Positions 45,501 to 54,179 of a stretch of DNA of 64,000 nucleotides are shown here, piece by piece. Source of the stretch: Arcanobacterium sp. (GTDB taxonomy: Bacteria > Actinomycetota > Actinomycetes > Actinomycetales > Actinomycetaceae); contig JALFSN010000003.1 of NCBI GenBank assembly GCA_022778805.1, forward strand, positions 157,804-221,803. The letters run 5' to 3'. The first letter of the stretch is position 1; each line of letters begins with the position of its first letter. The position numbers were made by a program, and so were the translations under genes. Under the pieces are notes generated by a model that was not told the origin of the DNA, did not search any database, and was given only the letters and a program-made list of their open reading frames with translations.

Positions 45501-46415
45501 ATGCGCACGCGAGTCGGGGTGAAAATTTCTGTGATCCATTACAACGGCGTTATCTACCGACCTCCCATTGAGGCCGATACTTTCATGATTCCGGTGACTG
45601 AGGGGTGCAGCTACAACCGCTGTGACTACTGCACCATGTACCGCGGGATACCTTTTCGGATGGTCAAGCCCGATCAGATAGCCGAATTTTTAGAACAGGC
45701 AATAGCGGCCAGTGGAACGGAGCTCGCAAACGACATCACGCGCGTTTACCTCATCGGCGGAGATCCTTTCGCCCTGAGCCCTGCACGACTCCATCGCATT
45801 CTGGACGTCATTGCGGAATATCTGCCAGCTGTACAGACCATCACGATGTACGCTTCGGCGGCCAATATCGTCGCCAAAACTGATGAGCAGTTGCGAGACC
45901 TAGCGAAGCGCGGAGTGAACGATCTCTACATCGGGGTGGAGACGGGCCTAGACTCAGCTCTACACCAGCTCAATAAGGAATCAAGCAGCCAGCAGATGCT
46001 CACCCAGCTTCAGCGGCTCAATGCCGCTGGAATACGCCACCGCGATCTATTGATGCTCGGCGCTGCTGGGCGCGGGCACGGGCAGGCGAGTGCTCTGGCA
46101 TCTGCGGCCTTCGTCAATCAGAGTAAGCCAGATATGGTCATGTTTACGACGATGGCAGCTTTCCCTGGCACTCCCCTCTTCGATCACATCCAAGCCGGCA
46201 CCTTTACAATGGCTAGCGAGCGCGAAATCCTCATGGAAGAGCGCACTTTTATCGAGCACGTCGACGTGCCTCATACGCTGCTGCGCGCGGGCCACGTGCT
46301 CGATTCCGTTCCCCTGCGCGGATATCTCGTAGAGGATAAACAGCGCCTGCTCGCCACGCTCGATCAGGCGCTCGCTACTCTGGGTGAGCACGACTACAGC
46401 AGAGTCTTTGGCTAG
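45501..46415 (+). CDS. Radical SAM protein, unknown substrate
   Basis: A 304-aa protein with a cluster motif GCSYNRCDYCTMY (Cys36, Cys41, Cys44; spacing C-x4-C-x2-C). IYRPPIEADTFMIPVTEGC just before it is the start of a radical SAM subfamily often labelled coproporphyrinogen oxidase-like or Elp3-like. The TIM-barrel features YLIGGDPFALSP (GGE-like) and DLYIGVETGLDSALHQLNK follow. MFTTMAAFPGTPLFDHI is near the end. There is no B12 or TRAM domain. AGGA is very near the ATG. The substrate is not predictable. It is convergent with the M20 gene. Confidence 0.87.
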   Translation: MRTRVGVKISVIHYNGVIYRPPIEADTFMIPVTEGCSYNRCDYCTMYRGIPFRMVKPDQIAEFLEQAIAASGTELANDITRVYLIGGDPFALSPARLHRILDVIAEYLPAVQTITMYASAANIVAKTDEQLRDLAKRGVNDLYIGVETGLDSALHQLNKESSSQQMLTQLQRLNAAGIRHRDLLMLGAAGRGHGQASALASAAFVNQSKPDMVMFTTMAAFPGTPLFDHIQAGTFTMASEREILMEERTFIEHVDVPHTLLRAGHVLDSVPLRGYLVEDKQRLLATLDQALATLGEHDYSRVFG

Positions 46416-46537
46416 TGGCAGCTAGTAGTAGCAGAAGCGACTCGCGTGGATGTGCCACTGCCGCAGTGCTCTCCCCAGTGTCCTCCTCAGCGCTCGGCGC
46501 AGTGTTTCTCCGTAGTTCCCTTTTCAGTGCAGCAGTG

Positions 46538-47824
46538 CTATGAGCGTGCCACCAGATGCTCGTAAGCCACGTGGGCGTGCAAACGCATTCCCACGATGAG
46601 AGCATCGTCGTCAGCGTAGAACGCCGGATGATGATTCGGCACCAGACCGCGCCCTCCGGGAATCGGCTCCACAGTGCCGTGGGCAAAACGGGTGTCTTGC
46701 ACGCCTAAGCCCACATACAGCCCGCCATATTTATTGACGAATTCCGAGACGTCGTCATAGCCGAGTGTCGGCGGCGGCGTAATAATGTGATCGTCTCCTA
46801 CGACGGCAGCGAGCGCCGGCGTCATTTCATCCGCCCACTCTTTCGTATTGTGTACAGCTGGCACCGGCTGCAGATACTCAACCGTGCATTCGCATCCCGC
46901 AGCCAGCGCACTCCCTTGCACCAGTCGTGTGAGACGCTGCTGGACCTGTTCCATCACTGCATCGTCCAGGGAACGTATCGTCCCCCACAGCGTCACAGTT
47001 TTTCCAATCACGTTGAAGCGCCCGACGTCATCAATATGCCCAATGCTGATAGTGAAAGGTGAAAAGGCGTCAGTCTGCCGGTAGATCTGCCCAATACCGC
47101 TTAGAATCTGTCCAACTGCTGGCATCGGATCAATGCCAGCCCAGGGGGTAGAACCGTGCACTTGCTGGCCAGTCACCACAATTTTTACCATGCACGACGC
47201 CCCGAACTGCGTCCCCTCCATCAGCGTCACTACCCCTTTGGGGAATGGCTGCACATGCATTCCAAAAGCCATCGTGGGGTGCAGATCGTCGAGAGCTCCA
47301 GAGTTCAGCATCGTGCGTGCTCCGCCCTCTTCTGGAACCGGCGCACCTTCCTCAGCAGGCTGGAAGAGCGCCACGACGGTCCCAGGAAGATGCGCGCGTT
47401 CAGCGGCGAGCACCCGCATTGCACCGAGCAGCATAGCCATGTGGCAATCGTGCCCGCAGGCATGTGACACCGGAAATGGACCACCAGGATAATCCATATC
47501 GTGCACGTCCGCAGCAAAATCGACGCCGGATTCATCCGGCACCGGCAAGGCATCCATATCGGCACGCAGCAGCGCCACCCCCTCGCCTGGCTGACCGCCT
47601 CGCAAAATTCCGATTACGCCGTGGCCAGTGATCCCCGTGCGCACCTCGTCAAGACCTGATTCCCGCAAATTGCGGGCGACGAAATCGGCAGTTTCCCGCT
47701 CCCTGTTGGACAGTTCAGGATGCTGATGCAAGTGGTGACGCCACTGGATCATCTGAGCTGATAGTTGCTGAGCCTGCTCATCTATACTCTCACGAACGTT
47801 TTGGACATCTGATGTAGCTGACAT
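46538..47824 (-). CDS. M20-family amidohydrolase (hippurate hydrolase / N-acyl-amino acid amidase-like)
   Basis: A 428-aa metal-dependent amidohydrolase of the M20D type, cleaving N-acyl amino acids or similar amides. WRHHLHQHPELSNRE near residue 28 and the metal-binding HACGHDCHMAMLLGA (Cys123, His125) are visible. FQPAEEGAPVPEEGGARTML near 160 and GSTPWAGIDPM in the dimerisation domain follow, with NHHPAFYADDDAL near the C-terminus. There is no signal peptide, so it is cytoplasmic. The substrate is not readable. It diverges from metF across a 562-base region. Confidence 0.9.
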   Translation of the reverse strand: MSATSDVQNVRESIDEQAQQLSAQMIQWRHHLHQHPELSNRERETADFVARNLRESGLDEVRTGITGHGVIGILRGGQPGEGVALLRADMDALPVPDESGVDFAADVHDMDYPGGPFPVSHACGHDCHMAMLLGAMRVLAAERAHLPGTVVALFQPAEEGAPVPEEGGARTMLNSGALDDLHPTMAFGMHVQPFPKGVVTLMEGTQFGASCMVKIVVTGQQVHGSTPWAGIDPMPAVGQILSGIGQIYRQTDAFSPFTISIGHIDDVGRFNVIGKTVTLWGTIRSLDDAVMEQVQQRLTRLVQGSALAAGCECTVEYLQPVPAVHNTKEWADEMTPALAAVVGDDHIITPPPTLGYDDVSEFVNKYGGLYVGLGVQDTRFAHGTVEPIPGGRGLVPNHHPAFYADDDALIVGMRLHAHVAYEHLVARS

Positions 47825-48095
47825 CTTTGATTAGCTCTTTTCTACACATACTGTGCTCAACAATGATGCACGCGGCTCGATAGCCGTATACATGAGACAT
47901 TTTAGCAGCGGATATCAGCGCCTATACGAGCACCGCCAGCCGACATGCCGTGATGCACAAACTAACGTGTGTACACCAGCCGTCGCCGCGCCAACTCTTC
48001 TCGCAGCTCCCCTCCTCGCAGCAATGCGCACAATCGCAGCTAGCTTTCCTCGCTGCCGCGTATCACCGCAGCCGTGTACACATCGTGAACGCTAT
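47825..48095. other. Upstream part of the M20-metF divergent region
   Basis: A 271-base gene-free stretch. Nothing beyond the start-side region of the M20 gene and unremarkable sequence was recognised. The metF promoter candidate follows at 48096. Confidence 0.3.
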
Positions 48096-48124
48096 TTGGC
48101 AGCTGCACGAAAACTGTTTACCAT
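48096..48124 (+). promoter_or_regulatory. Candidate metF promoter
   Basis: TTGGCA, 17 bases, TACCAT: a good sigma-70-like pair on the plus strand. The predicted start near 48131 gives a leader of about 255 bases before metF. Confidence 0.55.
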
Positions 48125-48130
48125 TCAAGT

Positions 48131-48386
48131 ATGAAAACGAGCGCACATGATGTACACCCCGTTCAGGGGTTCGCTCTGCGCGCGCGAATGCGAATGCGAA
48201 TGTGCAACTAGCACATGGCGCTGCCTGTCACCAGCTTGCCCCTGTCGTCAGCTGTATGTGACGTCGGCTCCAGCGGTGTGTGCTTACACAAGCGCCTCTC
48301 ACCTGATACGTCATTTCATCTTTCTCACATGGACGTTTCTCAAATGGCGCTGGCAGTTTCATCACTTCGCATTCAAAGGATTTCTC
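48131..48386 (+). promoter_or_regulatory. Long structured metF leader
   Basis: It contains CCCC-GTTCA-GGGG near 48157, TGTGC-AACTA-GCACA (48201-48215) and a 10-base-pair bulged hairpin (GTCACCAGCT ... AGCTG-TAT-GTGAC, 48227-48262). A GCGAAT triplet repeat is also visible. It could hold a metabolite- or translation-responsive element. It does not match the SAM-I or cobalamin cores known to me. Confidence 0.4.
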
Positions 48387-49556
48387 ATGACCATCGCAGA
48401 CGTGACTCTTCACCGTATTCAGCCCAGCGCATTCGATAAAATTCGCCATGATCTGATGCTCTCATTTGAGGTGATGCCCCCTCGGAGTCAGAAAGCCGTA
48501 GAGCCTTTCTTCGACAATCTCTCTCAGCTGCTCTCCGTGCGGCCTGACTTCGTGTCCGTCACGTATGGGGCTGGGGGCAAAGATCGCCGCAACGTGCGTG
48601 GCTTGGTGAAAACTCTCGTGGAAGATAGTCCCACGCACCCTATCGCCCACCTCACCACCGTGGGCGACACTCGCGACGGCATCCGCGCCGTGGTAGAAAA
48701 TTATCTCGATGAGGGAGTCCGCACTTTCTTGGCTTTGCGTGGAGATCCACCGGCCGACAATCCTACATGGACTCCTGGCCCGAACGACGTGCGCTCTGCT
48801 TCTGAACTCATCACGTTGATTCGTCTGGCTGAAGCTCGCCGCTCCGCCCGCCATTCCGGCTTGGCTCTACGGCAGGCACTGCGGCCGCTCACCATTGCCG
48901 TGGCCACGTTTGTGAATGGAAATCCGCAGGCAGGCACCACGCGCGAACAAGAGATTGAGAATCTCGCCGTCAAACAAGAAGCCGGTGCCGATATGGCAAT
49001 CACTCAGCTCTTTTGGAATCCCGAGGCTTACAGTGCATTCGTTGATGCCGCGCGCCACGAGGGCGTGCATATACCGATCGTGCCTGGAGTTCTCCCTCCC
49101 GTGAGCTATGCTCGGCTCACACGCATGAGTGAACTCACAGGGGTGCAAGCGCCGCCGGCGTTACTCCGTTTGCTAGCAAACTCTGATAATCCTACCGAGA
49201 CGGGCATCCAGATCGGCGCTCAGCTCATACAAAAATTGTTGGAAGCCGATGCTCCTGGCATACACATCTACACAGCCAACAAAGCTGCACCAGCTCTCGG
49301 CTTGCTGCAGGCGGCTGATTTGATTCGTCCTCATGTGCGACGCTCTGGTGACGCCGATCTAGCTTCGGACACGTCCGCTCCACTCACGGCTACTCCCGAG
49401 CATATGTCCTCAGCTGTGCCTGAACACACTCCCCTTACGACCTCAGGCACATCAGTTCCTGCTGCAGAGCCACACGCATCCATTCCCGCTGCGGAGCCAA
49501 CGGACATCTGCGCACCTGAGCCAACGGACAAGGAGGTTCTCATGACGCGGCGTTAA
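48387..49556 (+). CDS. metF: 5,10-methylenetetrahydrofolate reductase
   Basis: Flavoenzyme making 5-methyl-THF for homocysteine methylation, 389 aa. Conserved are LSFEVMPPRSQKAVEPFF, SVTYGAGGKDR, IAHLTTVGDTRDGI, FLALRGDPPADNP and MAITQLFWNPEAYSAFVD. AAAGGA-TTTCTC-ATG fixes the start at 48387; the track start (48147) adds 80 residues of leader. After the usual ~300-residue enzyme comes an 80-residue Ala/Pro/Glu/Thr-rich tail with AAEPHA / AAEPTD repeats that is not part of the fold. metE follows 162 bases later, making a folate-methionine unit. Confidence 0.95.
   Translation: MTIADVTLHRIQPSAFDKIRHDLMLSFEVMPPRSQKAVEPFFDNLSQLLSVRPDFVSVTYGAGGKDRRNVRGLVKTLVEDSPTHPIAHLTTVGDTRDGIRAVVENYLDEGVRTFLALRGDPPADNPTWTPGPNDVRSASELITLIRLAEARRSARHSGLALRQALRPLTIAVATFVNGNPQAGTTREQEIENLAVKQEAGADMAITQLFWNPEAYSAFVDAARHEGVHIPIVPGVLPPVSYARLTRMSELTGVQAPPALLRLLANSDNPTETGIQIGAQLIQKLLEADAPGIHIYTANKAAPALGLLQAADLIRPHVRRSGDADLASDTSAPLTATPEHMSSAVPEHTPLTTSGTSVPAAEPHASIPAAEPTDICAPEPTDKEVLMTRR
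49530..49556 (+). other. Perfect Shine-Dalgarno and mini-ORF (MTRR) at the metF 3' end
   Basis: AAGGAGG-TTCTC-ATG lies inside the last codons of metF, in frame, and encodes Met-Thr-Arg-Arg-stop. The stop overlaps a further ATG (TAATG) that opens an 86-codon frame running past the metE start. Confidence 0.55.
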
Positions 49557-49718
49557 TGCGCAGAGCGCTGGCACGAGACTGGCTTGCGCTAGAGCGCTGG
49601 CTTATCGCTAGCGAATCACTTACACACGTTCATCACAATTCGCACGCATTTATCACGAACTCATACTTATTGACAAGCTCACGCTTACCACGAAACAGAA
49701 TAGAAACGGATAGAAACA

Positions 49719-52013
49719 ATGGCAGAATTAGCATCCACCATCGCAGGCTACCCACGAATTGGACGCAACCGAGAGCTGAAAAGGGCGCTCGAAAGCTTCT
49801 GGGCCGGAAAAATTAGCGAAGATCAGTTTGAAGAGAGCGTAGCGCAGCTGGTGCGCACAAACCTCGCCACACTCACTCAGCTCGGACTCACCGGCTCGCT
49901 GCCCGACAGCTCTACGCTCTACGATCAGGTGCTCGATACTACCGTGTTGCTCGGCGCCACGCCGGAGCGTTTCCGCGGCAAAACGGGGCTTGATCTGTAC
50001 TTCTCGCTCGCGCGTGGCGACAAAACCAATCCCCCACTGGAGATGACTAAGTATTTCGATACGAATTATCACTATCTTGTGCCTGAGATTGACGCACAGA
50101 CACCCATCGCTCTCACTGATCGCCGAGTGATTGAGCGCGCCCGAGCGCTAACTGATGAGGGGATCAATGTGCGCCCCGTCATCGTTGGACCCGTCACCTG
50201 GCTTGCCTTGGCAAAAGGTGCGAGTGAGGGCTATGAGCCACTTGAGCGTTTGGATGATGCTATCACCGCCTTTGCCGACGTGCTGCGCGAGTTGGCAGGC
50301 GCCGGTGTGGAGTGGGTACAGATTGATGAGCCAGCGCTGGTGAGCGGCAATCTTGCCGCCGACCGCTCCGCCGTCATTAATGCCACCGTGCGGGCATGGA
50401 ACACGCTTGGCGCTCTCAAAGCTGGAGTAAACCGCCCGAAAGTGCTGCTGAATTTCCCCTACGGGGATTCTTCAGCTGCGCTCGAACGGCTTGCACATAC
50501 TGGCGTTGAGGCTCTCGGCGTAGACGTCGTGCGCGGCTTGCTCCCTGCCAATATTGATCTCAGTGGCATCACGCTAGCCGTGGGGGTGGTGAATGGGCGC
50601 AATATCTGGCGCACCGATCTCAGCGCTGCCCGCGACGTTCTCGAAAGGGCGAAAGCTACCGGAGCCCGCATCGTGGTGAGCACCAGCACATCGCTCCAGC
50701 ACGTGCCCCACTCGGTAGCCGACGAACACTGGGACGATCCGGAGTTGGATGCACATTTGCACGAGTGGCTGGCCTTTGCCGATGAAAAAGTGCGCGAGGT
50801 GGAGATTCTCGACCGTGGTCTGCGCGGCGGATGGAGCAGCATCGAAGACGAGATTTCCCAGGCGTCACAGGCGCTGGCGCGCAGACAGGAGACGGCTGGA
50901 GTCAATAATGCCGCGATTCGGGAGCGCGTGCAGCGCCTCGCCACCGCGCGAGATCGCGTGGACTACGCTCAGCGGGTGCTGGCTCAGAAATCACTCAATC
51001 TGCCGCACTTCCCGACGACGACGATTGGCTCTTTCCCGCAGACTGTGGACGTGCGGAAAGCGCGGGCAGCGTTCAACCGAGCCGATATTTCCGCTGACGA
51101 ATACACTGCCCAGATTAAGGCAGAAGTGGAGCGCGTCATCCGGCTCCAAGAGGATCTCGGGCTGGACGTGCTGGTGCATGGCGAGCCGGAGCGCAACGAT
51201 ATGGTGCAGTATTTTGCCGAACAGCTCACAGGATTCTCCGTCACGGCAAATGGCTGGGTGCAAAGCTACGGCTCACGCGCCACTCGTCCCTCCATCCTCT
51301 GGGGTGACGTCGAGCGCACACACGATATCACTGTGGACTGGTGGAAGTATGCACAATCCTTGACGGATAAGCCAGTGAAGGGCATGCTGACTGGCCCCGT
51401 GACTATTATTGCGTGGAGCTTCGTGCGTGAGGATATCCCACTGCCACAGGTGGCTGACCAGATTGCGCTGGCACTGCGCGATGAGATTGATGCTCTACAA
51501 GAGGCCGGCGCACGAATCGTCCAGGTGGATGAACCGGCACTGCGCGAGTTGCTTCCCTTGGAGCCTGCCGCACACGAGCAGTATCTCACCTGGGCAGTGG
51601 ACGCTTTCAAACTGGCAACAGCTGGCGCAGCTCCTGCCACTCAGATTCATACTCATCTGTGCTATTCCGAGTTTGGCCAGATCATTGATGCTATCGCCGC
51701 GCTTGATGCAGACGTGACGAGCATCGAAGCTGCTCGTTCTAAGATGGAAGTCCTCCCTGATCTGCAAGCCCACGGTTTCAGCCATCAAATTGGCCCAGGG
51801 GTGTGGGATATTCACTCTCCACGAGTGCCCTCAGTATCAGAAGTGAAAAAGCTTCTTGACGAGGCGGCACGCGTGGTACCTGATGACCACTTGTGGGTGA
51901 ATCCAGACTGCGGGCTGAAGACGCGCGACTATCCCGAGACGATTGCGACGCTCAAGAATCTGGTGACGGCGGCGCAAGAGATTCGCGCAGAAAAGCCTGA
52001 AAAGTCTGAGTAA
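49719..52013 (+). CDS. metE: Cobalamin-independent methionine synthase
   Basis: Transfers the methyl group of 5-methyl-THF (triglutamate) to homocysteine, 764 aa, normal length. The N-terminal barrel starts STIAGYPRIGRNRELKRALE, and the C-terminal barrel starts LPHFPTTTIGSFPQT near residue 430. Zinc ligands are in IHTHLCYSEF (near 645) and WVNPDCGLKTR (near 730), with the catalytic His region QIGPGVWDIHSPR between. The ribosome binding site is poor, preceded by two ATAGAAAC copies. TTGACA at 49670-49675 may be a -35. A strong hairpin follows the gene. Confidence 0.98.
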   Translation: MAELASTIAGYPRIGRNRELKRALESFWAGKISEDQFEESVAQLVRTNLATLTQLGLTGSLPDSSTLYDQVLDTTVLLGATPERFRGKTGLDLYFSLARGDKTNPPLEMTKYFDTNYHYLVPEIDAQTPIALTDRRVIERARALTDEGINVRPVIVGPVTWLALAKGASEGYEPLERLDDAITAFADVLRELAGAGVEWVQIDEPALVSGNLAADRSAVINATVRAWNTLGALKAGVNRPKVLLNFPYGDSSAALERLAHTGVEALGVDVVRGLLPANIDLSGITLAVGVVNGRNIWRTDLSAARDVLERAKATGARIVVSTSTSLQHVPHSVADEHWDDPELDAHLHEWLAFADEKVREVEILDRGLRGGWSSIEDEISQASQALARRQETAGVNNAAIRERVQRLATARDRVDYAQRVLAQKSLNLPHFPTTTIGSFPQTVDVRKARAAFNRADISADEYTAQIKAEVERVIRLQEDLGLDVLVHGEPERNDMVQYFAEQLTGFSVTANGWVQSYGSRATRPSILWGDVERTHDITVDWWKYAQSLTDKPVKGMLTGPVTIIAWSFVREDIPLPQVADQIALALRDEIDALQEAGARIVQVDEPALRELLPLEPAAHEQYLTWAVDAFKLATAGAAPATQIHTHLCYSEFGQIIDAIAALDADVTSIEAARSKMEVLPDLQAHGFSHQIGPGVWDIHSPRVPSVSEVKKLLDEAARVVPDDHLWVNPDCGLKTRDYPETIATLKNLVTAAQEIRAEKPEKSE

Positions 52014-52077
52014 CGCACAGCTAGCATGGGCCTGAGTCACACTGGTCATAGCCTAACCAGCTAGCGCAGCTAGCCAC

Positions 52078-52127
52078 ACGGTGCTGTTGGTGGCAGGGGA
52101 ATCTTCGCCCGCCACCAACAGCACCGT
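52078..52127. terminator. Strong bidirectional hairpin between metE and the YhgE/Pip gene
   Basis: A perfect 17-base stem (ACGGTGCTGTTGGTGGC with its complement at 52111-52127) and a 16-base loop, placed between the convergent metE and YhgE/Pip stops. The best terminator candidate in the window. Confidence 0.85.
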
Positions 52128-52130
52128 ATC

Positions 52131-54179
52131 TCACATCAGTTTCGTCGATTCGAGTGCGCGCGTGAATTTCGCGTTGTAGGCGACGAGCGGTTTGCGTAGC
52201 ACTGTGCCAACTGCGAGCGCCAGCATCAAAAAGGCGAGAAGCCCCAGCATCGCTTTCCAGTAGTCACCGCCATATCCACCCGCCAGAGACGCACGAAAAG
52301 CTCTAATTGCGTAGGTGACGGGGAGCCACGGGCCAAGATTTTGGAACCATTGCGGGAGCAGTGGCAGCGGATAGGCGCCGCCAGCAGCAGAAATCTGGAT
52401 GACCATCAGCAGCACCCCCAGAGCTTTGCCCACATTCGAGAAAATCGCAACCAGCGTATAGACCACGAACATAAAGACCAACGAGCTCAGCCACAGAGCG
52501 AGCATAAGTAGCAGTGGATGCAGTGGCTGCAGTTGCACAAAATAAATCAGCCCCAACCCCACAAGCGTGGACTGTAACAGCCCGATCAGTGCAAAAATCC
52601 CAAATCTGCCAAAGTATTCTTTCAGTCCGTTACCTTGATTCCTCGGCATATCTGTACGCAGCGTCACCGCCGTTAAAAGACTCCCCATCCACAGCGCCAG
52701 CATCGTGTAGAGCGGAGCCATACCCGCACCAAACGACACTAGCGAAAACACGCTTTCACGCTCGACGTCAATCGGGGCGGCAATCATGCTGGCCAACGTA
52801 TCGGGATCCGTCCCGACGAGCTTTTTGAGCTGCGATACGTCCCCTGAGCTCTGAGCGGCGCTGAGGGCGGTACGCAGCGCACTGAATTTTTGTGCGTAAG
52901 CATCGAGATCTGTGGCGAGTGCCCCAATGGATTCTCCGGCTCCCGAGAGCGTTTGAGTGTCGATATCTACCGCAGTGGGCGAGAAAGTAAAATCTTTCTT
53001 CAGCTGCTCAATGGATGTGCGCAGCTCAGCGAGTGCCTGAGGAAAAGCAGCATCTCGTACCTGCGACAGTGCCGCTTTCGCATGGCTGATCGAGGAGAGA
53101 TCTGGCATACGAGGAGCAGAGGTTTTCGCTGCTGCCTCCAAACTGCTGTGTACGCTCTCCTGTGCGGCGATAGCCTGATCGAGGCTCTTAGTGAGGGCAG
53201 CGCCAGCTTCCGGCAATACTGGCGTGATGTGATCGTGCACGTAGCTGCGAAGCTCGGCGTCATGATCGATACTGCGTTGCACACCGTCCGCCATCTCCTG
53301 CAATGCTGCACGCCGATCAGTGTCCGACGCTGCCGCACGAGTGTAGAGATCTTTGACGCGCTGGGCAAGCACATCGTAGCTCTTCAGCGTGGCGTCAATC
53401 GCTGAGCTGAGCGACTCGTCTGATGCTGGCAGTGATATGCCAGCATCGGGGAGGTCGAAAGATGGCGTCTTCACTATCGTCTCAGCACTCTTTATCAACG
53501 GTATGGACGCCGTCACCAGGCCAGAAAATGCTCGGGCAGTTTGGGCACTTGAACGCAGCTGCGATTCTATCCACGAAGCTCGCGCCTCAATCTGCGCGAA
53601 CGTCTTCTGCGTCTGCCCACGATTCATATACTCATTAAGCGAAGCGATCATACGCAGGCAGATATCGCTCAACGTCTGCGTGAAGGCTTGCGAAATCTGC
53701 GCAGATACACCATTTGCTCCCTGCCCCGTAATCTTTGGCGCCAAGGCATTCTTTTTCTCGTTTGTGTAGAGAGCAATATGAGTCGGCTGGGAGCCATCAG
53801 AGTAAAACGTCATGATATCTCGGCTGAACGCCTCAGGAATCACGATGGCGGCATAGTAATCTCCGGATCTGGCTCCATCAATGGCGTCGTCTTCACTCGT
53901 GATAATCCAGTTGAGCTGATTATTGGCTCGCAGTGCTGCGAGCACTTGTTCGCCGACGTTCATCGGCACGGGTAAAAAGTCGCTGTCGAATCCCTGATCG
54001 ACGCTCGCCACCGCTACTTTGAGCCGGCCCGTATTGCCCAACGGATCCCAGCTGGCAAGCACATTAAACCAGGTGAAAAGCAACGGAATGAGCACCAGCC
54101 CACAGAGCACGAGCATCGCCATGACGCTTTTCCAGGCCGCTCGAAGATCGCTGAGGACTATCCTGCCGATCTCTCTCAT
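52131..54179 (-). CDS. YhgE/Pip-family membrane protein (second of pair)
   Basis: A 682-aa membrane protein of the YhgE/Pip (phage infection protein) family. One N-terminal membrane segment (SVMAMLVLCGLVLIPLLFTW, then FNVLASWDPLGNTGRLKVAV) precedes a long coiled-coil-like extracytoplasmic region. About five C-terminal membrane segments resemble ABC-2 permeases. Family members act in export or as accessories of type VII systems and phage receptors; the role here is unknown. It overlaps the preceding YhgE/Pip gene by four bases (ATGA), so the two are co-translated, perhaps as a heterodimer. Confidence 0.88.
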   Translation of the reverse strand: MREIGRIVLSDLRAAWKSVMAMLVLCGLVLIPLLFTWFNVLASWDPLGNTGRLKVAVASVDQGFDSDFLPVPMNVGEQVLAALRANNQLNWIITSEDDAIDGARSGDYYAAIVIPEAFSRDIMTFYSDGSQPTHIALYTNEKKNALAPKITGQGANGVSAQISQAFTQTLSDICLRMIASLNEYMNRGQTQKTFAQIEARASWIESQLRSSAQTARAFSGLVTASIPLIKSAETIVKTPSFDLPDAGISLPASDESLSSAIDATLKSYDVLAQRVKDLYTRAAASDTDRRAALQEMADGVQRSIDHDAELRSYVHDHITPVLPEAGAALTKSLDQAIAAQESVHSSLEAAAKTSAPRMPDLSSISHAKAALSQVRDAAFPQALAELRTSIEQLKKDFTFSPTAVDIDTQTLSGAGESIGALATDLDAYAQKFSALRTALSAAQSSGDVSQLKKLVGTDPDTLASMIAAPIDVERESVFSLVSFGAGMAPLYTMLALWMGSLLTAVTLRTDMPRNQGNGLKEYFGRFGIFALIGLLQSTLVGLGLIYFVQLQPLHPLLLMLALWLSSLVFMFVVYTLVAIFSNVGKALGVLLMVIQISAAGGAYPLPLLPQWFQNLGPWLPVTYAIRAFRASLAGGYGGDYWKAMLGLLAFLMLALAVGTVLRKPLVAYNAKFTRALESTKLM

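Noticed and set aside
45292-45501. 69-aa plus ORF before the radical SAM gene as a real gene
   Set aside because: TTG start, no ribosome binding site and no homology visible; kept only as a finding.
48186-48203. GCGAAT triplet repeat as a CRISPR or satellite start
   Set aside because: Only three six-base copies without spacers.
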